Source: Streptomyces sp. WM4235 (GTDB lineage: Bacteria > Actinomycetota > Actinomycetes > Streptomycetales > Streptomycetaceae). From it: 64,000 nucleotides of DNA. Below the pieces are notes generated by a model. The model searched no databases, was not told where the DNA came from, and was given only the letters and a program-made list of their open reading frames with translations. Below, in pieces: positions 55,006 through 62,867 of this stretch. Location: positions 61,715 to 125,714 of the forward strand of contig NZ_LGDE01000079.1 in NCBI RefSeq assembly GCF_001279725.1, in the 5' to 3' direction. Both the position numbers and the translations under genes were made by a program. How positions within the stretch are numbered: the first letter of the stretch is position 1; each line of letters opens with the position of its first letter.

Positions 55006-55107
55006 TTCGTCTATTCCGGGGTACCGGTCCGACGGCTCAGCCTGCGGTGTACATCGTCGTACGCCCCCTGACCTTGGACATGCCCCATCCGGAAGAGGTG
55101 TACGCCT

Positions 55108-56391
55108 GTGCCCGCTCTTGTGCTGCTCGGAGCTCAGTGGGGTGACGAGGGCAAGGGAAAGGCCACCGACCTGCTCGGTGGATCCGTTGACTATGTAGTG
55201 CGCTATCAGGGTGGCAACAACGCCGGCCACACGGTCGTCGTCGGCGACCAGAAGTATGCACTGCACCTTCTCCCTTCCGGAATCCTCTCCCCCGGATGCA
55301 CCCCGGTCATCGGCAACGGTGTCGTGGTCGACCCCGCCGTACTCCTCTCCGAGCTGCGTGGGCTCAACGAGCGCGGCATCGACACCTCCAAGCTGCTCCT
55401 GAGCGGCAACGCCCACCTGATCACGCCGTACAACGTGACCCTCGACAAGGTCGGCGAGCGTTTCCTGGGCAAGCGGAAGATCGGTACGACCGGCCGCGGC
55501 ATCGGACCGACCTACGCGGACAAGATCAACCGCATCGGCATCCGGGTCCAGGACCTGTACGACGAGTCCATCCTGACGCAGAAGGTCGAAGCGGCGCTGG
55601 AGGGCAAGAACCAGCTCCTCGCGAAGCTGTACAACCGCCGCGCGATCGACCCGGCGCAGATCGTCGAGGAGATGCTCCAGTACGCGGAGCAGATCAAGCC
55701 GTACGTCGCCGACACCACGCTCATCATCAACAAGGCGCTCGACGAGGAGAAGGTCGTCCTCTTCGAGGGCGGCCAGGGCACGCTCCTCGACGTCGACCAC
55801 GGCACGTATCCCTTCGTCACCTCCTCGAACCCGACGGCCGGTGGCGCCTGCACCGGTGCGGGTGTCGGCCCGACGAAGATCAGCCGTGTGATCGGCATCC
55901 TCAAGGCGTACACGACGCGTGTCGGCGCCGGCCCGTTCCCGACGGAGCTGTTCGACGAGGACGGCGAGGCCCTGCGCCGCATCGGTGGCGAGCGCGGTGT
56001 GACCACCGGCCGTGACCGCCGCTGTGGTTGGTTCGACGCCCCGATCGCCCGCTACGCGACCCGCGTGAACGGCCTGACGGACTTCTTCCTCACCAAGCTG
56101 GACGTGCTCACCGGCTGGGAGCAGATCCCGGTCTGCGTCGCGTACGAGATCGACGGCAAGCGCGTCGAGGAGCTGCCTTACTCGCAGACGGACTTCCACC
56201 ACGCGAAGCCGATCTACGAGAACCTCCCCGGCTGGTCCGAGGACATCACCAAGGCCCAGACGTTCTCCGACCTTCCGAAGAACGCCCAGGCGTACGTGAA
56301 GGCCCTGGAGGAGATGTCGGGCGCCCCGATCTCGGCGATCGGCGTCGGCCCCGGCCGCACCGAGACGATCCAGATCAACTCGTTCCTGTAG
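55108..56391 (+). CDS. purA: Adenylosuccinate synthetase
   Basis: The 427-residue enzyme joins IMP and aspartate with GTP to adenylosuccinate, the first step from IMP to AMP. It has the N-terminal [16 protein letters not shown] motif, [46 protein letters not shown] and [10 protein letters not shown]. Start GTG 55108 follows GGAAGAGG. It is monocistronic, with a long perfect terminator hairpin after it. Confidence 0.98.
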   Translation: MPALVLLGAQWGDEGKGKATDLLGGSVDYVVRYQGGNNAGHTVVVGDQKYALHLLPSGILSPGCTPVIGNGVVVDPAVLLSELRGLNERGIDTSKLLLSGNAHLITPYNVTLDKVGERFLGKRKIGTTGRGIGPTYADKINRIGIRVQDLYDESILTQKVEAALEGKNQLLAKLYNRRAIDPAQIVEEMLQYAEQIKPYVADTTLIINKALDEEKVVLFEGGQGTLLDVDHGTYPFVTSSNPTAGGACTGAGVGPTKISRVIGILKAYTTRVGAGPFPTELFDEDGEALRRIGGERGVTTGRDRRCGWFDAPIARYATRVNGLTDFFLTKLDVLTGWEQIPVCVAYEIDGKRVEELPYSQTDFHHAKPIYENLPGWSEDITKAQTFSDLPKNAQAYVKALEEMSGAPISAIGVGPGRTETIQINSFL

Positions 56392-56415
56392 GAACACGCG
56401 CGTCGGCAGGTCCGA

Positions 56416-56452
56416 CCGGAGGGCGGGACGCGTGACGCGTCCCGCCCTCCGG
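56416..56452 (+). terminator. purA terminator (perfect 17-bp stem)
   Basis: CCGGAGGGCGGGACGCG and its exact complement flank TGA, 24 bases after the purA stop. It may also act on the convergent 56487 gene. Confidence 0.8.
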
Positions 56453-56486
56453 CGTACCGGCGGTCGCGGGCGTACGTACGGAGTCC

Positions 56487-56930
56487 TCACGGCAGGTCGT
56501 CGCGGCCCGACCGGGACGGGGCCGGCTGCACGTCGGCGTCCCGTGCCATCGGCGGCCCGGAGGGCTTCGGAGGCGGCGCGGGACGTGGCGTGGCGGTCCA
56601 CGGGCCCCGCTCCGGAGCGGGTTCGACGGCCGGCGGAAGAGGCGGGGGCGGGGGTGCGCTGTCGAAGACCTGTTCCGCGACCGTGAAACGGCAGTGGAAG
56701 TTCTCCCAGGAACCGTCCAGCATCATCAGGTAGCCGTCCGGTTCCCGGTAGATCACCTTCCGCCGCACCATGCGCGGATGCGTGGGCTCGAAGGCCTCCA
56801 CCTTCTTGCGCAGTTCCTCCAGCGCCTCTTCCCGCGTCCCCTCGACGTGCCCCAACACGCCCATGGACCACACCCGGGTCTCCCTGCCGAAGCCGCGGTT
56901 CTGCTCGACCAACAGTCCCCACCTGGCCAT
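56487..56930 (-). CDS. Conserved hypothetical protein
   Basis: The 147-residue product begins MARWGLLVEQNRGFG at ATG 56930 behind GGAAGG, followed by a compact domain (TREEALEELRKKVEAFEPTHP, KVIYREPDGYLMML, CRFTVAEQVF) and a disordered Pro-rich tail. It is an actinobacterial purA-linked protein of unknown function as I recall. A longer frame exists upstream but lacks a site. Confidence 0.75.
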   Translation of the reverse strand: MARWGLLVEQNRGFGRETRVWSMGVLGHVEGTREEALEELRKKVEAFEPTHPRMVRRKVIYREPDGYLMMLDGSWENFHCRFTVAEQVFDSAPPPPPLPPAVEPAPERGPWTATPRPAPPPKPSGPPMARDADVQPAPSRSGRDDLP

Positions 56931-57159
56931 CCGTTCCGCCTTCCGTCCGGCCCCCGTGTCATCGGAGCCGGCAGCCATCAACCCGGGCCCCCCTGACATC
57001 ACGTCGCTCGCGCGCGATTCGTTCAAGACCGGGCGGAGCCGTGCGGTGCCGGGTGGGTCGCGGCGGGCATCCGGTGGCGGGTCATCGGCGGCACGACCAG
57101 TGCCGCCGCACGGTGGGCGACGCCGTCGGCCGTCTCGATCGTCGTGACCCCAGCCTCCC

Positions 57160-58275
57160 TCAACCGGTCGTCCGCACGGGCGATGGTGATGCGGGCCGGT
57201 CGGCCAGGGCGTCCCACAGCCGCGGCTCCTCGAAGCCGAGCGCCCACAGGCCGACGCCCCGCACCCCGTGGCGGGCCAGGACGGCCAGGTGGCGGGCCGC
57301 GCCCTTCGCGTCCTGGTACCAGACCTGGTGCTCCTCGCCCTCGTCGTCCGTGTACGTGAAGTGCGGGGTGCCGGAGACCGGGTCGAGCGCGTAGTCGGCG
57401 CCGACGTCGCGCCGCAGGGCCTCGGCCTCCAGGGACGTGACGTGGCGGGCGCGGGCCGTGGAGCCCACCATCCAGTTCCATCCGTAGGCGGGCAACGCCA
57501 CTTCCAGCTTGTCGCGGGGCACCTGCGCCGTGGCGTGGGTCAGGAACTCCTCGTACCAGGCAGTCGAGGACAGCGGGCCCGGCGCCTCCAGGGCGTTGTG
57601 GAGGTTGTAGCCCATGATGCGCAGCCGGTCGGCGACGGCGCCGAGGTGTGCGTAGTCGAAGGCCAGGCCGGTGTCCCGGGTGCGGGGCATGACGGTGACC
57701 ACGCAGCTCTTGGCCAGGGCGTGCAGGCGGGCGCAGAGTTCGGTGGTCAGCGCGTTGTAGCCGGTACGGACCCGTTCGCGCAGGGCGGGGTCGGTCGTCT
57801 CGGTCATCACCTCGTAGTCCAGGTCGAGGCCGTCGTACGAGCGGCCGGTGGCGACGGCCACGAGGTCGTCCACGTGCGCGGTCCGGCGGGCGGGGTCGTT
57901 CATCAGGTCCGCCATGGCGGGGGCGCGCAGGCTCTCGGTGACCGTCGGGACCACCTTGAGTCCCTTGGCGTGCAGGCCGTCGATGACGCGGCGGTCGCCG
58001 GCTCCGGTCTCGCCCTTGACCACGGCCCCGGACGTGGTGGAGGTGGTGGCGGACGTCGCGTACCAGAACGGGCTGACCGTGTGGAGTTGGTCGGCGTGGG
58101 CCAGGGCGTCCCGGTAGCCGACCTCGATGTTCCACCAGGGGAGCCAGGCGGAGACGGTGCGTTCGGATTCGAGGTGGGGCAGCGGCGCGGGCGCCGCGGC
58201 CGTCAGGGTGAGGGTGACGGCCGCGAGGGCGGCGGTCAGCGCGGCGGGGAGCGCGCCGGGGAGGGCGATCTTCAT
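57160..58275 (-). CDS. Secreted glycoside hydrolase family 18 protein
   Basis: The 371-residue protein has an N-terminal signal peptide (KIALPGALPAALTAALAAVT) and a GH18 barrel with the DxxDxDxE signature as YDGLDLDYEVM (catalytic Glu near residue 155). The N-terminal strands (VSAWLPWWNIEVGY) and YNLHNALEAPGPLS fit spore-coat or cell-wall type GH18 proteins rather than large chitinases. It would act outside the cell on N-acetylglucosamine polymers, but no chitin-binding module is present. Confidence 0.85.
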   Translation of the reverse strand: MKIALPGALPAALTAALAAVTLTLTAAAPAPLPHLESERTVSAWLPWWNIEVGYRDALAHADQLHTVSPFWYATSATTSTTSGAVVKGETGAGDRRVIDGLHAKGLKVVPTVTESLRAPAMADLMNDPARRTAHVDDLVAVATGRSYDGLDLDYEVMTETTDPALRERVRTGYNALTTELCARLHALAKSCVVTVMPRTRDTGLAFDYAHLGAVADRLRIMGYNLHNALEAPGPLSSTAWYEEFLTHATAQVPRDKLEVALPAYGWNWMVGSTARARHVTSLEAEALRRDVGADYALDPVSGTPHFTYTDDEGEEHQVWYQDAKGAARHLAVLARHGVRGVGLWALGFEEPRLWDALADRPASPSPVRTTG

Positions 58276-58369
58276 GCCCCGACCCTGGCGCGCGGCGGGC
58301 CCGGACCGGGCGACGGCACGTCGGGCAGAGGAGTGGTGACGGCCGACCGCTGCGGGCGGTCGGCCCGCG

Positions 58370-58927
58370 TCACTGGCCCACGCGTCCGTCGACGCACTCG
58401 CGCAGCAGGTCGGCGTGCCCGCAGTGCCGGGCGTACTCCTCGATCCGGTGCACCATCAACTCCCGCACCACGATCCGCTCCCTGCCCACACGTGCGCCCA
58501 GGTCCGGATGCCCGGCCAGAGCGGCGTCGGTCGCGGCCTGCTCCCGCTCCAGGTCGGCGAACGCCGCGTCGACCACGGCCCGGTCCGCGACGGCTCCGTC
58601 GAAGTCCGCGTCCTTACGGCCGTAGAGCTTCGGCACCGGGTCGCCGTCGGTGATCCAGCCGCGCCAGTCCCGTTCCACTTCCACGAGGTGGCGGACCAGA
58701 CCGAGCAGCGACATCGTCGACGGCGGGACCGAGCGCCGGGCCAGCTGCTCCGGGTCCAGGCCCTCGCACTTCATCCGCAGGGTGGTGCGGTAGTTGGTCA
58801 GGAAGTCCAGCAGTGTCGCGAGTTCGCCGTCCGGGCTGTCCTCGTTGTCGCGCGGGTCGTCGTCCGGGTCCGCCCACATGTCGGGGTGCACGGTCGCCTG
58901 GGTCCATCGTTCGGGCTGATCGCTCAT
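58370..58927 (-). CDS. DinB/DUF664 (mycothiol-dependent transferase-like) protein
   Basis: The 185-residue helical protein has the DUF664/DinB pattern: LLDFLTNYRTTLRMKCEGLDPEQL, then LVRHLVEVERDWRGW and VHRIEEYARHCGHADLLRE, with His residues spaced to bind a metal (H of VRHLVEVE and the final H-x3-H). Members in actinobacteria include mycothiol-dependent isomerases and transferases. Start ATG 58927 (MSDQPERW). Confidence 0.85.
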   Translation of the reverse strand: MSDQPERWTQATVHPDMWADPDDDPRDNEDSPDGELATLLDFLTNYRTTLRMKCEGLDPEQLARRSVPPSTMSLLGLVRHLVEVERDWRGWITDGDPVPKLYGRKDADFDGAVADRAVVDAAFADLEREQAATDAALAGHPDLGARVGRERIVVRELMVHRIEEYARHCGHADLLRECVDGRVGQ

Positions 58928-59031
58928 GCCTCGCATGGTGGTCCGTGGCGGTCCGGGTCCGCCACCGGGTTCTCGTGCCGAGGTGAACGGAGAGGCGGCG
59001 CCCCCGCCGTGGCTCGCCGTGTGCCGCGCCG

Positions 59032-59913
59032 CTACCAGGCCAGTTGCGCGATCTCCTCGGAGACGACCGCGCAGGCGTCGGCCGCCGGGTCGATGAGGGG
59101 GAAGTGGCCGACGCCGTCGAGCAGGGTCAGGCCGACGAGTTCCCCCGCCTGGGCGGCGGCGGCCACGTAGGCCTCGGCGACGGCCTCCGGCACCACGATG
59201 TCGTCGCGACCCTGGACCAGTGCGGTGGCGATCCCGGTCGGGAGCAGGGCGGCCGGGTCGGCGTGCGGGCGTCGCGCGTCCCAGAACTCGCTCGTGCCAC
59301 CCAATAGTTGGGCGGACGCTCCGCCGCAGACGCCGAGTTCCTCCGCGACCGTGAAGTCCGCGATGGGGGCCAGTGCCACCACGCCGCGCAGGTGTGGCGC
59401 GGACGGCAGCCTCCACGGGCTCCCGGCCGGCAGGACGTGGCGGGCGGCGGCCCACAGGGCGAGGTGGCCGCCGGCGGAGTGCCCGGTCACGACGACCCTG
59501 CGGACGTCCGCCTGCGGGAGCGCCGTGCCCGCCAGCCCGGGCAGTGCGTCCATGGCCGCCGCGACGTCGTCGAAGGTATCGGGCCACCGCCCGGCGACGG
59601 GTCCTTCGGAGCCCTGGTGTGGCAGTGAACTCCCGCGCCGGTACTCGACGTTGGCGACGGCGAAGCCCTGGCGGGCGAGGAAGTCGGCGAGGGGGGTGAT
59701 GTGTTGGCGGTCGTACGGGGCGCGCCAGGCACCGCCGTGCAGCAGGACGACGAGGGGGGCCGAGCCGGCCGCCGTGTCCGCGCGGGGGGCGTAGAAGTCG
59801 ACGACCTGGTCGGGGTGTTCTCCGTAGGCGGCGGTGGCGTCGGGTGCGACCGGGGGGTGGGAGAAGGCCGAGTCGGCCTCGGCGGCGTCCCGTTCGACTG
59901 CGGGGTCCGTCAT
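59032..59913 (-). CDS. Alpha/beta hydrolase, probable kynurenine formamidase
   Basis: The 293-residue product has the HGGAW oxyanion motif, the GHSAGGHLALWAA nucleophile and a terminal GVGHFPLID histidine, plus an Asp in QGRDDIVVP. Kynurenine formamidase hydrolyses N-formylkynurenine. Position next to kynU-kynA on the same strand supports that role, but sequence alone fits many esterases. A strong terminator hairpin (60029-60060) between it and kynU means it is probably transcribed separately. Confidence 0.8.
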   Translation of the reverse strand: MTDPAVERDAAEADSAFSHPPVAPDATAAYGEHPDQVVDFYAPRADTAAGSAPLVVLLHGGAWRAPYDRQHITPLADFLARQGFAVANVEYRRGSSLPHQGSEGPVAGRWPDTFDDVAAAMDALPGLAGTALPQADVRRVVVTGHSAGGHLALWAAARHVLPAGSPWRLPSAPHLRGVVALAPIADFTVAEELGVCGGASAQLLGGTSEFWDARRPHADPAALLPTGIATALVQGRDDIVVPEAVAEAYVAAAAQAGELVGLTLLDGVGHFPLIDPAADACAVVSEEIAQLAW

Positions 59914-60028
59914 CGGCTCAACCTCTCGGTAACGCGTGTGACAGCGGGGACAGATGTTCCGGTGTTACGGCAGAGCGGGACCGTATCAGGCTGGAACGCG
60001 CCGTTCCGTGGCGGGGCGAGAACAGAAG

Positions 60029-60060
60029 GGCGCGGGCGGAGCCTCGGCTCCGCCCGCGCC
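60029..60060 (-). terminator. Perfect 15-bp hairpin after kynU
   Basis: GGCGCGGGCGGAGCC and its exact complement flank only TC. It lies 50 bases past the kynU stop on the minus strand, between kynU and the hydrolase gene. Confidence 0.7.
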
Positions 60061-60109
60061 TGTGACGCCCCCTGAGAGGTGACGTTTCGCCGCCACCTCC
60101 CCCGACGCG

Positions 60110-61342
60110 TCACCCGAAAATGTGACCCAGTGTCCGGGCCGCGCGCTCGGCGTCGGCGAAACCGACATAGAGCGGGGTGAAGCCGAAGCGCAGGACGTCG
60201 GGGGCCCGGAAGTCCCCGACCACACCGCGGGCGATCAGTTCGGTCATGACCTCGCGGGCGTTCCCGGTGCGCAGGGAGACCTGGCTGCCGCGCCGGGCGT
60301 GCTCGGTCGGGGTGACGGATTCGACCTTGCCCTCGGGGACGTACGCGGCGACGCATTCGAGGAAGAAGTCCGTCAGGGCGAGGGACTTGGCGCGGACGGC
60401 TTCGACCGGCACCCCGTCCCAGGCGTCGAGGGCCGCTTCCAGCGCCAGCATGGACAGGATGTCCGGGGTCCCGACCCGGGCGCGGGACGCGCCGGGCGCC
60501 GGGGTGTAGTGCGGGGTCATCGCGAATGGGTCCGCGTGCCCGTTCCAGCCGGGCAGCGGGGAGTCGAAGGACTCCTGGTGACGCTCGGCGATGTACAGGT
60601 AGGCCGGGGCGCCGGGCCCACCGTTGAGGTACTTGTACGTACAGCCGACGGCGAGGTCGACGGCGTGCGCGTCGAGGTCCACCGGCAGCGCGCCGGCGGA
60701 GTGGCACAGGTCCCAGACGGTGATCGCCCCGGCGGCGTGGGCCGCCGCGGTGAGGGCGGGCAGGTCGTGGAGCCGGCCGGTGCGGTAGTCGACGTGGTTG
60801 AGCAGGACGACGGCGGTGGCCGGGCCCATCGCGGCGGCGGCCTCCCCCGGCTCGACCGGGACGACCGTGAGACCCGTCATCCGGGCGGCCGAGGCGGCGA
60901 TGTAGCCGTCGGTGGGGAAGGTCGCGGCGTCGACGAGCAGCTCGGTGCGGCCGGGCGCCGCCAGGCGGGCGGCTCCGACCAGGGCCTTGAAGAGGTTCAC
61001 GCTGGTGGAGTCGCCGACGGTGACCTGGCCGGGGGCCGCGCCGACGAGCGGGGCGATCTTGTCGCCGATCCGCTCGGGGGCGGTCCACCAGCCGGACTCG
61101 TCCCAGGACCGGATGAGCAGCTCGCCCCACTGGCGGCGGACCACGTCCGCGGTGGTGTCCGCCACGGTGGCCGGGAGGGCGCCGAGGCTGTTCCCGTCGA
61201 GGTAGACGACCCCGTCGGGGAGCGTGAAGCGCTCGCGGAGCTTGGCGAGCTCGTCGGCGGCGTCGAGCGCGGCGGCACGTTCCCGCAGGTCGACGGGCAG
61301 GTCGGCGGGCGACTCGGCGGTCGCGGGCATCGACTCAGACAT
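60110..61342 (-). CDS. kynU: Kynureninase
   Basis: The 410-residue PLP enzyme cleaves kynurenine to anthranilate and alanine. It has VYLDGNSLGALP near residue 46, the LLNHVDYRTGRLHD cofactor region, VWDLCHSAGALPVDLD with the PLP Asp, and the Schiff-base Lys in CTYKYLNGGPGAP. The ATG at 61342 overlaps the kynA stop by 8 bases. Confidence 0.96.
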   Translation of the reverse strand: MSESMPATAESPADLPVDLRERAAALDAADELAKLRERFTLPDGVVYLDGNSLGALPATVADTTADVVRRQWGELLIRSWDESGWWTAPERIGDKIAPLVGAAPGQVTVGDSTSVNLFKALVGAARLAAPGRTELLVDAATFPTDGYIAASAARMTGLTVVPVEPGEAAAAMGPATAVVLLNHVDYRTGRLHDLPALTAAAHAAGAITVWDLCHSAGALPVDLDAHAVDLAVGCTYKYLNGGPGAPAYLYIAERHQESFDSPLPGWNGHADPFAMTPHYTPAPGASRARVGTPDILSMLALEAALDAWDGVPVEAVRAKSLALTDFFLECVAAYVPEGKVESVTPTEHARRGSQVSLRTGNAREVMTELIARGVVGDFRAPDVLRFGFTPLYVGFADAERAARTLGHIFG

Positions 61343-62180
61343 GGCTGCGCGCCGTCCACAGCTCGGGGAACACGTTCTTCTGGGCGCGCTTCTCCAGCCA
61401 GGTCACACCGGCGGAGCCGCCCGTGCCGGTCTTCGCGCCCATCGCGCGGCGGGTCGCCACCAGGTGGTCGTTGCGCCACCGCCAGACGAGTTCCGCGACG
61501 TCGGTCAGGACCTCGCCGAGCCGGTGCAGGTCGTGGTGGGCGTCCGGGTCGGCGTACAGGGCCGTCCAGACGGCCTCGACCTCGGGGGACGGCTCGTAGC
61601 GCTTCGACAGGTCGCGGGTGAGGACCGAGTCGGGGATGGCGAAACCGCGGCGGGCGAGGAGGCGCAGCACCTCGTCGTACAGGCCGGGCTCGTGGAGGGC
61701 CTTCTCCAGTTCGCCGTGGACGCGCGGCGCGCCCCGGTGCGGGACCAGCATCGACGCGGCCTTGTCGCCGAGCAGGAACTCCATGCGGCGGTACATCGCG
61801 GACTGGAAACCGGAGCCCTCGCCGAGGGCCGCGCGGTAGGCGTTGAACTGTCCGGGGGTGAGCTGCGCCAGCGGGCGCCAGGAGGAGTTCAGGGCCTCCA
61901 GCTCGCGGAGGGATCGTTTCAGCGCGTCCATCGCGACGGGGATCCGGTCCTCGCGGAGCGCCTTCGCGGCCGTCTCCCACTCGTGGACGATGACCGTGAA
62001 CCACAGCTCCATGACCTGGGTCGTCACCAGGAAGACCATCTCGCCGGGGTCGTCCGAGCGGAGGTGCTGGAGGTGGGTGAGGACGTCCGCCTGGACGTAG
62101 TCCTCGTAGGGGGTGGTGCCGGCGAAGTCGAGGTTCGGGGTGTCCGAACCGGCTCCGGAGGCATCAAGGGCTTGCGACAT
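61335..62180 (-). CDS. kynA: Tryptophan 2,3-dioxygenase
   Basis: The 281-residue heme enzyme oxidises tryptophan to N-formylkynurenine. Diagnostic parts are TPYEDYVQADVLTHLQ, FLVTTQVMELWFTVIVHE, SSWRPLAQLTPGQFNAYR, and the heme His with RNDHLVATRRAMGAKTGTGG. Start ATG 62180 follows GAGGAGA. With kynU and the hydrolase gene it forms a route from tryptophan to anthranilate. Confidence 0.97.
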   Translation of the reverse strand: MSQALDASGAGSDTPNLDFAGTTPYEDYVQADVLTHLQHLRSDDPGEMVFLVTTQVMELWFTVIVHEWETAAKALREDRIPVAMDALKRSLRELEALNSSWRPLAQLTPGQFNAYRAALGEGSGFQSAMYRRMEFLLGDKAASMLVPHRGAPRVHGELEKALHEPGLYDEVLRLLARRGFAIPDSVLTRDLSKRYEPSPEVEAVWTALYADPDAHHDLHRLGEVLTDVAELVWRWRNDHLVATRRAMGAKTGTGGSAGVTWLEKRAQKNVFPELWTARSHV

Positions 62181-62260
62181 TTCTGTCTCCTCGACACGTG
62201 CTTCCGGGTAGCGGTCCGCTCCTTCCGTTTGGGTGAGTGGAGCCCCGGTCCCCTGCTCGC

Positions 62261-62266
62261 ATCATA
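62261..62266 (-). promoter_or_regulatory. Candidate -10 element of kynA
   Basis: On the minus strand TATGAT occurs 81 bases upstream of the kynA start in an otherwise GC-rich gap. No clear -35 is visible; an inverted pair CTGCT/AGCAG surrounds it and could be an operator. Confidence 0.35.
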
Positions 62267-62308
62267 AGCAGGAGATCCGGAACCCCTCTAGGGCAGTCCG
62301 CCCGGCTG

Positions 62309-62722
62309 TTACGCGAGCGTGTCCGCCGCCGTCGGCGAGGAGTCGCGCAGGAAGGTCGAGCAGCGCTCCCACTCGGCCTTCTCGTCGATCGCGCCGGCCG
62401 CGCGGGCCAGGGCGTTCAGGGCGCGCAGGAAGCCCCGGTTCGGCTCGTGCTCCCACGGCACCGGGCCGTGGCCCTTCCAGCCGGCGCGGCGCAGCGCGTC
62501 GAGGCCGCGGTGGTAGCCCGTCCGGGCGTACGCGTACGACTCGATGGTGTTGCCGGCGGCGAAGGCGTCGTCGGCCAGGGTCGCCCAGGCCAGCGAGGAC
62601 GTCGGGTGGGCGGCGGCCACCTCGGCGGCGGGCGTGCCGGCGGCGAGGGCCTCGCGGGGCGCGGGCTCGTCGGGCAGGTGGGTGGGGGCGGGGCCCCCGA
62701 GCAGGTTCTGGTGAATCGACAT
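62309..62722 (-). CDS. DUF3151 domain protein
   Basis: The 137-residue product opens MSIHQNLLGGPAPTHL at ATG 62722 and shows the DUF3151 pattern: ARTGYHRGLDALRRAGWKG, PVPWEHEPNRGFLRALNALA and IDEKAEWERCSTFL. The function is unknown; the family is widespread in actinobacteria. Long upstream frames are not real starts. It is head to head with the transposase-like gene at 62868. Confidence 0.9.
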   Translation of the reverse strand: MSIHQNLLGGPAPTHLPDEPAPREALAAGTPAAEVAAAHPTSSLAWATLADDAFAAGNTIESYAYARTGYHRGLDALRRAGWKGHGPVPWEHEPNRGFLRALNALARAAGAIDEKAEWERCSTFLRDSSPTAADTLA

Positions 62723-62867
62723 GCGCCCAGTCTGGGGCATCGGCCCCGGCCGCGGGGGTGGTGGTGGGATGCCCACCATGCCGGGGCGAAGGGGTGTGCC
62801 CGGCACACCTCCCCGCGAAGGGGGTCCCGGGCGGACGGTAGGGGGGCATCGACGAAGGGGGAGTGTC

